From PALSA-894 sp049698215 (lineage in GTDB: Bacteria; Pseudomonadota; Alphaproteobacteria; Rhizobiales; Xanthobacteraceae): a stretch of 26,439 nt of DNA. The stretch lies in the NCBI GenBank assembly GCA_049698215.1, contig JBAVXH010000203.1:1-26439 (forward strand), written 5' to 3'. Below, in pieces: positions 7,402 to 16,444 of the stretch. The notes beneath the pieces were generated by a model. The model made no database searches and was not told the DNA's origin. It worked only from the letters and a program-made list of their open reading frames with translations. The translations under genes were made by a program, and so were the position numbers. Within the stretch, counting starts at the first letter, position 1; each line of letters opens with the position of its first letter.

Positions 7402-7486
7402 TCCGCTCATGCCCGCGGAAGCGGGCATCCAGTTCTGCCCGGAGCAAGATAAGGGCTGGGTCCCCGCTTTCGCGGGGACGAGCGGA
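7402..7486. repeat. REP-like palindromic element, type I copy 2
   Basis: It contains the hairpin GCCCGCggaaGCGGGC (left), a linker, and GTCCCCGCtttcGCGGGGAC (right), flanked by CCGCTC and GAGCGG that pair with each other. It sits between thpR and the YkvA-family gene and closely matches the copy at 3645. Confidence 0.85.
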
Positions 7487-7491
7487 GGTAA

Positions 7492-8028
7492 TTACGCCGC
7501 CAGCGGGTAGTCCGCCTCGACCACATAAGGCCCGCCGCCGACCGAGGCGCGCGCCGAGAACAGCACAAAGCGCGAGACCCTAAACGAGGAGCCGAACAGC
7601 GGCCCGCGCGAGGACAGATACTCGGCGACCTCGCGGCTCGAGGCGTCGCGCAAGCGCGCGAGCGTGACATGGGGCGTGAACTTGCGGCCCTCGGGCTCGA
7701 GGCCGAGGCGCTGCATCAGGCGTTCGAGCTCGGATTGCAGTTCCACCAGCGGCTGGATCGGCTCGACCCCGACGACGATCGCGCGCGGCTTGCGTCCGCC
7801 GAATGCCGCCAATCCGCCGAACCGCACCTCGAAGCTGCGCCGCTTCACGCCGTCCAGCATCGACGCAATGTCGCCCGCGAGGCGATCGTCAATGTCGCCG
7901 ATGAAGCGCAGCGTGATGTGATAATTCTCCGGGTCGATCCAGCGCGCTCCCGGTAGCCCGCCGCGCAACAGGGCCAGCGTCTGGCCGACTTCGCGGGGGA
8001 TTTCCAGACCGACGAACAGGCGCGGCAT
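7492..8028 (-). CDS. thpR: RNA 2',3'-cyclic phosphodiesterase (2'-5' RNA ligase family)
   Basis: The 178-residue protein belongs to the 2H phosphoesterase superfamily, LigT/ThpR branch. The two catalytic H-x-T-L motifs are HITL (His37) and HVTL (His120), at the usual spacing, and the N-terminus MPRLFVGLEIP is typical. Known members hydrolyse 2',3'-cyclic phosphates on RNA and can ligate tRNA half-molecules with 2'-5' linkage in vitro. The ATG at 8028 has GGGAG about nine to ten bases upstream; the longer frame to 8064 adds 12 atypical residues. It lies downstream of the arylesterase on the same strand, but a palindromic element separates them, so co-transcription is uncertain. Confidence 0.92.
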   Translation of the reverse strand: MPRLFVGLEIPREVGQTLALLRGGLPGARWIDPENYHITLRFIGDIDDRLAGDIASMLDGVKRRSFEVRFGGLAAFGGRKPRAIVVGVEPIQPLVELQSELERLMQRLGLEPEGRKFTPHVTLARLRDASSREVAEYLSSRGPLFGSSFRVSRFVLFSARASVGGGPYVVEADYPLAA

Positions 8029-8122
8029 CGTCTTCACTCCCGGGGCCGGCCACCCCCGAATCATGCCGAATCATGACCGGATTTGGGCAGCCTGATCAAC
8101 ACGGGGAGATGACGTTGTCCTT

Positions 8123-8193
8123 GCGCATGATCTTATCCGAAAACCGGTTCCCATCCCCGATCAGGTCGAGGCCATGTTTTTCGGGATCATGCG

Positions 8194-8194
<1 letters not shown>
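8123..8194. repeat. Palindromic element ending at the arylesterase stop codon
   Basis: The ends are GCGCATGATC and GATCATGCGC, a perfect 10-bp inverted repeat, followed inwards by TCCGAAAA and TTTTTCGGGA. The inner region contains AACCGGTT and a diverged middle. It resembles a palindrome with core GCATGATC...CCGAAAACCGG that is frequent in Bradyrhizobium-like genomes. Its last base is part of the TAG stop of the arylesterase gene. Confidence 0.75.
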
Positions 8195-8941
<747 letters not shown>

Positions 8942-8943
<2 letters not shown>

Positions 8944-9637
8944 GATTGAAACCTCAGCGCCGGCGATCCGGCTCTCCGGCGTGAACCTCTCGCTCGGCCG
9001 CGGCGCCGGGAGGGTGCATATCCTCAAGGACATCGACCTGCATATAGGCAGCGGTGAGGCGATCGGCCTCGTCGGCCCGTCCGGCTCGGGCAAATCGACC
9101 CTGCTGATGGTCGCGGCCGGCCTGGAGCGGCCCGACACCGGTGCCGTGCACGTCGCCGGGCAGGACCTCGCCTCGCTCGACGAAGATGCGCTCGCCCGCT
9201 TCCGCGGAAAAAATATCGGAATCGTTTTCCAGAGCTTTCATCTCATCCCGACCATGACGGCGCTGGAGAATGTCGCAGTGCCGCTCGAGCTTGCCGGCGA
9301 GACCGACGCCTTCGATCGGGCTGCTGCCGAACTTGCCTCGGTGGGCCTGCGCGAGCGCGTGAACCACTATCCGGCCGAATTGTCCGGCGGCGAGCAGCAG
9401 CGTGTCGCGTTGGCACGCGCGCTCGCACCGCATCCCGCGATCCTGGTGGCCGACGAGCCGACCGGCAATCTCGACGAGGCGACCGGGCGCGAGATCATCG
9501 AGCTGCTGTTCGCCGGCCATGAAACCCGCAACACCACGCTGGTGCTGGTCACGCACGATGCGGCGCTCGCGCAGCGCTGTGACCGCGTGGTGCGGCTGCG
9601 CTCGGGTCGGGTCGAAGCGCCGGAGCCTGTCGCATGA
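8942..9637 (+). CDS. ybbA: ABC transporter ATP-binding protein, YbbA/LolD type
   Basis: The 231-residue ATPase has Walker A GPSGSGKST (45-53), a Q-loop in VFQSFHLIP, signature LSGGEQQRVALARAL (from about 147), Walker B ILVADEPTGNLD (about 167-178) and the H-loop in LVTHD. This is the MacB/LolD subfamily that works with FtsX-like permeases. The permease gene follows with a 4-bp overlap (ATGA). The start at 8942 overlaps the start codon of the divergent arylesterase by two bases and has no clear Shine-Dalgarno sequence. In E. coli ybbA and ybbP have the same position beside tesA; the transported substrate is not established. Confidence 0.92.
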
Positions 9638-12204
9638 GCGTGGTTGCGGACGCACCAAGCGGCGCGCGCGCTGCGCTCACCTGGCGCTTCGCGCTGCGCG
9701 AGATGCGCGGCGGCTTGCGCGGCTTTGCGGTGTTCATCTCCTGCATCGCACTCGGCGTCGCCGCCATTGCGGGCGTCGGCTCGTTCGCACGCAGCCTCGG
9801 TGATGGCCTCGCACGCGAAGGCCGCGTCATTCTCGGCGGCGATATCTCGTTCTCGCTGATGGCGCGCGAGGCCAGCGCCGCCGAGCGCAAATTCCTTGAC
9901 GACAATGGCCGCGCCTCGGTCGCCGCCACCATGCGGGCGATGGCGCGCACCGCCGAAGGGCAGACCGCGCTGGTCGAGCTCAAGGCTATCGACAGTGCCT
10001 ATCCGCTCTACGGCGACGTCGCGCTGGAACCTGCAGGCTCCCTCGCCGACGCCTTGGCGGAGCGCGGCGGCGCATTCGGCGCGGCTGTCGATCCCGCGCT
10101 GCTCGCGCGGCTCAACCTGGAGCGCGGCACGCAGGTGACACTAGGCGCGGCCAAGATCGAGCTTCGCGCAATCCTGAAATCCGAGCCCGACAAGCTCGCC
10201 GGCGGTATCGGCTTCGGCCCGCGCCTTCTGATCAGCGAAGCCGCGCTGCGCGCGACCGGCCTGATCCAGCCCGGCAGCCTGGTGCGCTGGCATTACCGGC
10301 TGCGGCTTCCGGCCGCCGATGCAAACGACCGCGCCGCCAACGCTGTCGTTGCGGCATCCGAGAAACAGTTGCCCGACGCCGGCTGGGAGGTGCGCACGCG
10401 CGCCAACGCGTCGCCCGCGCTCGGCCGCAACATCGAGCGCTTCACGCAGTACCTGACCCTGGTTGGCCTCACCGCGCTGCTGGTCGGAGGAGTCGGCGTC
10501 GCCAATGCGGTGAAGCACTATCTCGACCGCCGCCGCGACACGATTGCGACACTGAAATCGCTGGGCGCGACCGGCGGCCGCGTGTTCGCGATCTACCTGA
10601 CCGAGGTGATGCTGCTCGCCGCGGTCGGCACCGCGATCGGGCTTGTCGTTGGGGCGATCCTGCCCTTTGCGATCTCGGCTGCGTTTGGCAGCGTCTTGCC
10701 GCTGCCGATCGTGCCGGCGCTGCATGCGGGAGAGCTTTCATTCGCGGTGCTCTACGGCTTTCTCACCGCGCTCGCCTTTGCGCTTTGGCCGCTCGGTCGC
10801 GCGCATGACGTACCGGTCTCCGCGCTTTACCGCGACATGGTCGCGCCGGAGCGCCGCATTCCGCGCAGGCGCTATGTGGCACTCACCGGCCTGGTCGTCG
10901 CCGCGCTGGCGGCCCTCGCCATTCTGCTTGCCTATGATCGCAAGATCGCGGCGATTTTCGTCGCGGCCGCGGCGTGTGTGTTCGTCACGCTCCGTCTGGT
11001 TGCGTTGCTCATCATGTGGCTGGCGCGAAACGCCCCACGGCCGCGCTATGCGCTGCTGCGGCTTGTGCTGGCGAATATCCATCGGCCGGGCGCGCTGACC
11101 GGAAGCGTCGTGCTCTCGCTCGGTCTCGGGCTCGCCCTGCTCGTCACGCTCTTGCAGATTGACGGCAACCTGCGCCGCCAGTTCGTCGCCGCGTTGCCCG
11201 ACAAGGCGCCCTCAGTGTTTTTCATCGACATCCAGGATGCCGAAGCGGCGCGCTTGGATGCTTTCGCCAGGCAGCACGCGCCGGATGCGCGCTACGAGCG
11301 CGTGCCGATGCTGCGCGGGCGCATTGTCAGCGCGCACGGCACCCGTGCCGAGGACCTGAAAGCGCCGCCCAACGCCGCCTGGGTGTTGCAGAGCGACCGC
11401 GGCATCACCTATGCGGGCGACGTCCCGGCCGGCTCGCGCGTCGTCGAAGGCAAGTGGTGGGGAGGAGACTACCAGGGCCCGCCGCTGGTCTCGTTCGAGG
11501 TGAAGATCGCCGAGGGGCTCGGTCTGAAGATCGGCGATCCGGTCGTCGTCAATGTGCTCGGCCGCAACATCAGCGCGACGCTCGCCAACACCCGCACCGT
11601 CGACTGGCAATCGCTCGGCATCAATTTCGTGCTCGTGTACTCACCGGGCGCATTCCGCGGTGCGCCGCATACCCATATCGCGACCTTCACCTACCCCGGC
11701 GGCTCCAGCCTCGATCAGGAGATCGGGCTGCTCAAAGCCGCGGCCACCGAATTTCCCGCCGTCACCGCGGTGCGCGTGCGCGAAGCGCTCGAAGCGGTCG
11801 CGAAGGTGGTGTTCGACCTCACGCTGGCGATCCGCGGCGCGAGCGCGATCACGCTGATCGCAGCCGTCCTGGTGCTCGCCGGCGCGCTCGCCACCGGGCA
11901 CCGGCATCGCGTCTATGACGCCGTGGTATTGAAAATGCTCGGCGCGACCCGCACGCGGCTGCTCGCCGCTTACGCGCTCGAATATCTTCTGATCGGGCTC
12001 GCGACAGCCATCGTCGGCGTTACGGCCGGGTCGCTCGCGGCCTATCTGGTGATGACCGAGGTCATGAACCTGTCGTTCGTGTGGCTGCTCTGGCCGGCGC
12101 TGACCGCGACACTTGGAGCAGCCGCTTTGACGATCGGATTCGGCCTGATCGGCACGTTTTCGGCGCTGAGCCAAAAGCCCGCGCCGGTTCTGCGTCACCT
12201 TTAG
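9634..12204 (+). CDS. ybbP: FtsX-like ABC permease, YbbP type
   Basis: The 856-residue inner-membrane protein has an N-terminal helix (about 26-48), a large extracytoplasmic domain, a group of helices from about 270 to 380 with the FtsX-type segment VGGVGVANAVKHYLDRRRDT, a middle pair of helices near 415-465, another helix around 490-510, a second extracytoplasmic domain and a final group of helices to the C-terminus (from about 735, containing VLKMLGATRTRLL). Two FtsX repeats and a length near 800-850 are typical of YbbP. It overlaps ybbA by four bases, so the two are translated together. Role inferred: export or lipoprotein/lipid handling at the envelope, energised by YbbA. Confidence 0.92.
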   Translation: MSVVADAPSGARAALTWRFALREMRGGLRGFAVFISCIALGVAAIAGVGSFARSLGDGLAREGRVILGGDISFSLMAREASAAERKFLDDNGRASVAATMRAMARTAEGQTALVELKAIDSAYPLYGDVALEPAGSLADALAERGGAFGAAVDPALLARLNLERGTQVTLGAAKIELRAILKSEPDKLAGGIGFGPRLLISEAALRATGLIQPGSLVRWHYRLRLPAADANDRAANAVVAASEKQLPDAGWEVRTRANASPALGRNIERFTQYLTLVGLTALLVGGVGVANAVKHYLDRRRDTIATLKSLGATGGRVFAIYLTEVMLLAAVGTAIGLVVGAILPFAISAAFGSVLPLPIVPALHAGELSFAVLYGFLTALAFALWPLGRAHDVPVSALYRDMVAPERRIPRRRYVALTGLVVAALAALAILLAYDRKIAAIFVAAAACVFVTLRLVALLIMWLARNAPRPRYALLRLVLANIHRPGALTGSVVLSLGLGLALLVTLLQIDGNLRRQFVAALPDKAPSVFFIDIQDAEAARLDAFARQHAPDARYERVPMLRGRIVSAHGTRAEDLKAPPNAAWVLQSDRGITYAGDVPAGSRVVEGKWWGGDYQGPPLVSFEVKIAEGLGLKIGDPVVVNVLGRNISATLANTRTVDWQSLGINFVLVYSPGAFRGAPHTHIATFTYPGGSSLDQEIGLLKAAATEFPAVTAVRVREALEAVAKVVFDLTLAIRGASAITLIAAVLVLAGALATGHRHRVYDAVVLKMLGATRTRLLAAYALEYLLIGLATAIVGVTAGSLAAYLVMTEVMNLSFVWLLWPALTATLGAAALTIGFGLIGTFSALSQKPAPVLRHL

Positions 12205-12283
12205 GAAAATGTGAGAGGAACCAGCCGCTTCGCGACAATCCGCCGCGCGACGTAGTCGCATGGGCCTGCGTCGGTTAGGCACC

Positions 12284-12311
12284 TTGTAGGCTTTGGGTTT
12301 TTGTCCATATT
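12284..12311 (+). promoter_or_regulatory. Possible sigma70-type promoter for the first BI-1 gene
   Basis: TTGTAG (12284-12289) and CATATT (12306-12311) are separated by 16 bases in the interval between ybbP and the BI-1 gene. A 5' leader with the hairpin CCTCG...CGAGG enclosing CCGGGtttCCCGG (12316-12350) follows. The assignment rests on pattern only. Confidence 0.3.
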
Positions 12312-12374
12312 GAACCTCGACTGGACGCCGGGTTTCCCGGTGCTGGCGAGGGGCGAACATACGAGGTTTCGACC

Positions 12375-13181
12375 ATGTCGGACTTTGATCGCAATGCCGC
12401 TACCACATTTGGCCGGCCGCTGACGCGCGCCGAAGCGGCTGTCGTTGATGAAGGCCTGCGGGCCTACATGCTGCGTGTTTACAACTACATGGTGCTTGGC
12501 CTCGCGATTACGGGCCTCGCGGCGCTTGGGATCTACATGCTGTCGATCACCACCGATCCGGCGCTTGCGGTCGGCAAGGTGCGCAACATCATGCTCACCC
12601 AGGTGGGCTACACGCTGTTCGTGAGCCCGGTGAAATGGATCGTGATCCTGGCGCCGCTGGCGCTCGTCTTCTTTCTGTCGTTTCGCATCCAGAACATGCG
12701 GTCCGCCACCGCGCAGCTCACGTTCTGGATCTACGCGGCGCTGGTCGGCGTATCGCTCGGCTCGATCTTCCTGATCTACACACACACCTCGATCGTGCGC
12801 GTGTTCTTCATCACGGCCGCCTCGTTCGGCGCACTGTCGCTGTGGGGATACACGACCAAACGTGACCTCACCGGCATGGGCTCGTTCCTGATCATGGGCC
12901 TGTTCGGCGTCATCATCGCGTCGCTGGTGAATGTCGGGATTGCGGCTTTCACCGGGCAAGCGTCGACCATGCTGCAATGGATTATCTCAATCGTCGGCGT
13001 GCTGGTGTTCGCGGGCCTGACCGCCTACGACACGCAGCGCCTGAAGACCGAATACCTCTACGGCGCGATGGACGGCGAGGTGATGGAGCGCTCCGCCATC
13101 ATGGGCGCGCTGTCGCTCTATCTCGACTTCCTCAACCTGTTCACGATGCTGCTGTCGCTGATGGGCAGCCGCGACGAGTAA
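12375..13181 (+). CDS. Bax inhibitor-1/YccA family membrane protein (first of tandem pair)
   Basis: The 268-residue protein has about seven hydrophobic helices starting near residue 40, with family motifs MLRVYNYMVLGLAITG, SLWGYTTKRDLTGMGSFL and, near the C-terminus, AIMGALSLYLDFLNLF. These are typical of the BI-1 (UPF0005, YccA/YbhL) family of inner-membrane proteins; some bacterial members behave as pH-sensitive calcium leak channels and YccA interacts with FtsH. ATG 12375 follows a GAGG about nine bases upstream and the N-terminus MSDFDRN is shared with the next gene. A strong intrinsic terminator follows, so the two paralogues probably have separate transcripts. Confidence 0.93.
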   Translation: MSDFDRNAATTFGRPLTRAEAAVVDEGLRAYMLRVYNYMVLGLAITGLAALGIYMLSITTDPALAVGKVRNIMLTQVGYTLFVSPVKWIVILAPLALVFFLSFRIQNMRSATAQLTFWIYAALVGVSLGSIFLIYTHTSIVRVFFITAASFGALSLWGYTTKRDLTGMGSFLIMGLFGVIIASLVNVGIAAFTGQASTMLQWIISIVGVLVFAGLTAYDTQRLKTEYLYGAMDGEVMERSAIMGALSLYLDFLNLFTMLLSLMGSRDE

Positions 13182-13213
13182 GCGTTAACGATCTGTTATC
13201 CAAAACGTGGCTT

Positions 13214-13240
13214 GGCCCCGGCATTCGCCGGGGCCTTTTT
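13214..13240 (+). terminator. Intrinsic terminator after the first BI-1 gene
   Basis: A perfect 9-bp stem, GGCCCCGGC and GCCGGGGCC, closes a four-base loop (ATTC) and is followed by TTTTT. It lies about 30 bp after the stop codon. Confidence 0.92.
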
Positions 13241-13371
13241 CGTGGGTAGGCTGGTACGCCGCACGGCGGCTGGCGTTTATCTCAGTCCCGCACTAGATTC
13301 CGGCCATGAGCGCGGTTGAGCCGCCGCTCCGGCCCGCGGCGAACGCCCGGGCCTACCAGGAGGACTTCTCC

Positions 13372-14082
13372 ATGTCTGACTTCGACCGGAATGTCGCGGC
13401 TTTCCCGGGCACCGCCCAGCAAGTCGCGATCGATGCGGGCCTGCGCGCCCACATGATCCGCGTCTACAACTACATGGCCGGCGGCGTCGCGCTGACCGGC
13501 GTGGTCGCCTATTTCACCAACCAGATGTTCGGGCAAGCGCTCTACGGCAGCCCGCTGATGTACGTGCTGATCTTCGCGCCGATCGCGCTCGTTTTCTTCC
13601 TGAGCTTCCGCATCGATAAGCTGTCGGCCTCGACCGCCACCGCGCTGTTTTTCCTCTATGCGGCGCTCGTCGGCGCCTCGCTGTCGATCATTTTCCACGT
13701 CTACACGGACACTTCGATCACGCGGGTGTTCTTCATCTCGGCCGCCGCATTCGGCGGCCTCTCGCTCTGGGGGTACACCACCAAGCGTGACCTCAGCGGC
13801 ATGGGCTCGTTCCTGATGATGGGCCTGATCGGCATCATCATCGCGTCGCTGGTCAACATCTTCCTCAAGTCCAGCGGACTAGACTGGATCATCTCGGTGA
13901 TCGGCGTGATCGTGTTCGCGGGGCTGACCGCCTGGGACACGCAGAAGATCAAGGAGATGTACAGCGTCTACGACGACGGCACGGTCGCCGGCCGCAAGGC
14001 CATCATGGGCGCGCTGTCGCTCTATCTCGACTTCATCAACCTGTTCCTGATGCTGCTGCGCCTGTTCGGCGACCGGCGCTAA
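13372..14082 (+). CDS. Bax inhibitor-1/YccA family membrane protein (second of tandem pair)
   Basis: The 236-residue product is a paralogue of the preceding gene: same MSDFDRN start, the shared RVYNYMAGGVALTG region, SLWGYTTKRDLSGMGSFL and AIMGALSLYLDFINLFLMLL. It is about 30 residues shorter, mostly in the N-terminal extension and the first loop. About seven membrane helices are visible. The start at 13372 is fixed by AGGAGG eight to nine bases upstream; the frame extends to 13306 but without a good site. Function as for the family: inner-membrane stress or ion-leak related protein, not more precisely known here. Confidence 0.93.
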   Translation: MSDFDRNVAAFPGTAQQVAIDAGLRAHMIRVYNYMAGGVALTGVVAYFTNQMFGQALYGSPLMYVLIFAPIALVFFLSFRIDKLSASTATALFFLYAALVGASLSIIFHVYTDTSITRVFFISAAAFGGLSLWGYTTKRDLSGMGSFLMMGLIGIIIASLVNIFLKSSGLDWIISVIGVIVFAGLTAWDTQKIKEMYSVYDDGTVAGRKAIMGALSLYLDFINLFLMLLRLFGDRR

Positions 14083-14107
14083 GCAATTTCCGAAGAGCTG
14101 AGTAGCG

Positions 14108-14142
14108 AAGCGCCCCGGTGACCGCCGGGGCGCTTTCGTTTT
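14108..14142 (+). terminator. Intrinsic terminator after the second BI-1 gene
   Basis: An 11-bp perfect stem AAGCGCCCCGG / CCGGGGCGCTT with a six-base loop is followed by TCGTTTT. It lies about 25 bp after the stop codon. Confidence 0.88.
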
Positions 14143-14153
14143 AGGCTCTCCGC

Positions 14154-14260
14154 TTCCGCTCATTCCCGCGCAAGCGGGAATCCAGTTCTTTCTTTTTCCT
14201 GGCCCCGGGTCCCCGCTGGAGTTTACCCCCGGCTCCGACCGGGGGCGGGGACGAGCGGAA
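14154..14260. repeat. REP-like palindromic element, type I copy 3, with an enlarged second hairpin
   Basis: The left half has TTCCCGCgcaaGCGGGAA. The right half begins GTCCCCGC and ends GCGGGGACGAGCGG like the other copies, but the TTTC loop is replaced by a longer insert containing the hairpin CCCCCGGctccgaCCGGGGG. It lies between the second BI-1 terminator and the acetyltransferase start. Confidence 0.8.
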
Positions 14261-14274
14261 GAGAGATTGACTGC

Positions 14275-14799
14275 ATGACCGGCCCGAACGTCCGTCCTGC
14301 AACGCCTTCCGACATTCCCGCCATCACGCGCATCTATGCATACTCGGTGCGCCACGGCACCGCCTCGTTCGAGTACGACCCGCCCGACGAAGCCGAGATG
14401 ACGCGGCGCATGCGCGCGCTCATCGACGCAGGGTACCCATATCTGGTGGCAGAAATCGGCGGCGCCGTGATGGGCTATGCCTATGCGGGCCCCTATCGCA
14501 CACGCCCCGCCTATCGCTACACGGTGGAAAACTCGATCTACATCGCGCCGGACGCACAGCGCCGCGGCATCGGCCGCGCGCTCATCGATCGGCTCATCGC
14601 CGAGTGCGAGCAGCGCAGCTACCGCCTGATGATCGCGGTGATCGGCGACTCAGGCCAGACGCCATCGATCGAGCTGCATCGCGCCGCCGGCTTCACGCTC
14701 GTCGGCACGTTCGAGGCGGTCGGCTACAAGTTCGATCGCTGGCTCGACTCGGTGCTGATGCAGCGACCGCTCGGCAAGGGCGCGTCGGCACCGCCGTAG
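14275..14799 (+). CDS. GNAT family N-acetyltransferase, phosphinothricin acetyltransferase-like
   Basis: The 174-residue protein has the GNAT fold: the N-terminal strand and helix VRPATPSDIPAITRIYAYSV (6-25), motif A with the acetyl-CoA pyrophosphate loop QRRGIGRALIDRL (about 99-111), and motif B with ASIELH-like SIELHRAAGF (about 134-143). Conserved features of the Pat/Bar/YncA branch are TASFEYDPPD near 30-39 and YAYAGPYRTRPAYRYTVENSIYI near 68-92. Members acetylate phosphinothricin, methionine sulfoximine or similar amino acids; the native substrate is not determinable here. ATG 14275 follows GAGAGA about eight bases upstream. It is convergent with DUF2794. Confidence 0.9.
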   Translation: MTGPNVRPATPSDIPAITRIYAYSVRHGTASFEYDPPDEAEMTRRMRALIDAGYPYLVAEIGGAVMGYAYAGPYRTRPAYRYTVENSIYIAPDAQRRGIGRALIDRLIAECEQRSYRLMIAVIGDSGQTPSIELHRAAGFTLVGTFEAVGYKFDRWLDSVLMQRPLGKGASAPP

Positions 14800-14805
14800 C
14801 CCCTC

Positions 14806-14935
14806 TCGTCATTCCGGGGCCGGCCGAAGGCCGGAGCCCGGAATCCATAGCCACAAGCCTCTCGGCTCGCGCTGATTTCGCGTTTCGTGGTTATGGATTC
14901 CGGGCTCGCGACTTCGTCGCGCCCCAGAATGACGG
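14806..14935. repeat. Long palindromic intergenic element (CGTCATTCC type)
   Basis: It begins with CGTCATTCCGGGGC and ends with GCCCCAGAATGACG, which pair over almost the full length; inside are CCGGCCGAAGGCCGG, and GGAATCCATA pairing with TATGGATTCC. It fills the interval between the convergent acetyltransferase and DUF2794 genes, where it could act as a bidirectional transcription end. Confidence 0.85.
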
Positions 14936-14945
14936 AGGAGAGAAC

Positions 14946-15314
14946 CTACGTCGTCACCAGCCTCAGCGACCTGTCGACCGCGCGCAGCACGTTGTCGAGC
15001 TCGTGTCCGCGCTTGACGATCAGCCCGGTCGCCGAGATCACGCTGTAGGCACCCTGCCGGCGCGCGAAGCGCGGATTTTTTTCGATGCGATAGAGGGGCA
15101 CTTCGGAAGCACGCCGGAAAACCGAAAACACCGCGCGGTCTTTCAGGAAATCAATCGCGTAATCACGCCACTCGCCGGCTGCGACCATGCGGCCATAAAG
15201 GCCAAGAATGCGGTCGAGTTCGCGCCGGCTGAAAGTGACCTTCCCGGGGACGATGGCCGAAGTGTTGGCCTCGCCCCCGCGCTGCTCGCTCGGGTCGGTT
15301 TCGCCGAAAGTCAT
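14946..15314 (-). CDS. DUF2794 family protein
   Basis: The 122-residue soluble protein matches the DUF2794 family, found mainly in Hyphomicrobiales. The conserved core runs from VTFSRRELDRILGLYGRMVA (about 26-45) through EWRDYAIDFLKDRAVFSVFRR (about 48-68) to LYRIEKNPRFARRQGAYSVIS and a C-terminal GHELDNVLRAV. There is no signal or membrane segment, and no function is known to me. The ATG at 15314 is chosen because AAGGAGG lies seven bases upstream; the frame extends to 15407 without support. It is convergent with the acetyltransferase. Confidence 0.88.
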   Translation of the reverse strand: MTFGETDPSEQRGGEANTSAIVPGKVTFSRRELDRILGLYGRMVAAGEWRDYAIDFLKDRAVFSVFRRASEVPLYRIEKNPRFARRQGAYSVISATGLIVKRGHELDNVLRAVDRSLRLVTT

Positions 15315-15540
15315 GCGGCGCCTCCTTGTTGGTGTCCTCCCGGATGATCGCGCCGTCCCGGCGGAGCCGCAAGGGTCAAGAGACCGCACATGACGGCTGG
15401 ATGACAAAATCTCCCAAAACGATCGAATTCAGCGATTTTGTTCCAAATAACCGGGCTTTCGCTCACGGAATCGTTAGGAAATTTCACAACAAAGCCCAAT
15501 TTTGGCCAAGGGCGCGCCGCTGTGACCAGCGATAATCAGC

Positions 15541-15687
15541 ACAGTTGATTAGGGCCCGGTTGCGTTCGAGCACCGGATTCCTCAGCCCCCCAGCCCCCCG
15601 GGGCTTGGACAGATCGGGCCCTAGTTCCGCGTACGGTTCAATCCCCCAACGCTCTTAGGGCCGGTTTCCACCGGCCCTATTTTTATG
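15541..15687 (+). ncRNA. Candidate structured small RNA in the 392-bp gene-free interval
   Basis: Between the DUF2794 start and the DUF1223 stop there is no convincing ORF. On the + strand a perfect 9-bp pair, TAGGGCCCG (15550-15558) and CGGGCCCTA (15615-15623), encloses two further hairpins: CCGGtTGC...GCACCGG (about 15557-15575) and AGCCCC-CC-GGGGCT (about 15592-15605). A linker leads to a textbook intrinsic terminator at 15656-15684. A terminator with no gene in front of it, on the + strand, implies an RNA starting upstream. I could not place a convincing promoter; the AT-rich segment 15400-15510 is the likely region. It does not match tRNA, 4.5S RNA or tmRNA by eye. Confidence 0.5.
15656..15684 (+). 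terminator. Intrinsic terminator without an annotated gene before it
   Basis: A perfect 10-bp stem TAGGGCCGGT / ACCGGCCCTA closes the loop TTCC and is followed by TTTTT. The T-tract is only on the + strand, so it cannot end the DUF1223 gene, which comes from the other side. Confidence 0.88.
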
Positions 15688-15706
15688 CGCGATTTCGTTT
15701 TGCCGC

Positions 15707-16444
15707 TTAGGGGAGCGCGGTGATCGCAGCGCCGAGCATTGTGGACGGCGCCTCCTTCGGACCCGCCTGAACGACGACCACGACCGCATCACCGCCGGCC
15801 CCCGTCACGTCGCTCACCGGCACCTTGAAATTGCGCGCCGCGCCCGTCCAGTCGCCGAGCTTCACCCAGCGCCGCACCACGTTGTGATACGTGATCGTGT
15901 GTCCCGAGTTCTCACCTTTGCCGATCTCGACCGGCACATTGCGCGCGATCGGGCAGAGCCAGATCTCGCCCTTCGCGCCATTCGCCGCGGCCGGCACAGA
16001 AACCGAAATCTGGTCGCCCGCGACCGACAGACCAACTGGCACCGACAGCGTGCCCGCCTGCTTGCTCGTTTGCGCGACCGCGTTCTCGATCGCCTTCTTG
16101 TCACTGCCGATCACATGCGTCACGCCGTTGACGACGACTTGCGGCGTGTAGACCTCGCGGTCGCCGCGCACCTTCGAATAGGCGCGCTGCCGGTTGGTGT
16201 GACCGGCGATCGCAAGCGTGTCCTTCCAGCCGAGATAATCCCAATAGTCGACCGCAAGGCTCATCACGATGAGCGAGGGATCTTTTGCAAGCTCGCCGGC
16301 AAGCTTGTCGGCCGCGGGGCAAGATGAGCAGCCTTGGCTGGTGAAGAGTTCGATCACGCCGCGCGGCTCGGCGGATACGGATGCTGCCGCCATCATCGTC
16401 GATGTGATGACGGCAAACGAAAACGCGACTCGGCGGCCATTCAT
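15707..16444 (-). CDS. DUF1223 family secreted thioredoxin-like protein
   Basis: The 245-residue protein begins with a signal peptide (MNGRRVAFSFAV..., cleavage near SVSA, about 26) and continues with the DUF1223 core VIELFTSQGCSSCPAADKLA (about 30-49), which carries a CxxC pair like thioredoxin-fold proteins. Further family features are VMSLAVDYWDYLGWKDT, QVVVNG and a beta-rich C-terminal half. It is expected in the periplasm; a redox role is plausible but unproven. The ATG at 16444 has GGAGG six bases upstream; the frame runs to 16570 but that part is not protein-like. It lies downstream of acnA on the same strand, separated by the twin palindromes. Confidence 0.9.
   Translation of the reverse strand: MNGRRVAFSFAVITSTMMAAASVSAEPRGVIELFTSQGCSSCPAADKLAGELAKDPSLIVMSLAVDYWDYLGWKDTLAIAGHTNRQRAYSKVRGDREVYTPQVVVNGVTHVIGSDKKAIENAVAQTSKQAGTLSVPVGLSVAGDQISVSVPAAANGAKGEIWLCPIARNVPVEIGKGENSGHTITYHNVVRRWVKLGDWTGAARNFKVPVSDVTGAGGDAVVVVVQAGPKEAPSTMLGAAITALP

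Noticed and set aside
15635..15644. GGTTCAATCC, resembling a tRNA T-loop
   Set aside because: The flanking bases do not form the T-stem and no acceptor or anticodon stem can be drawn around it.
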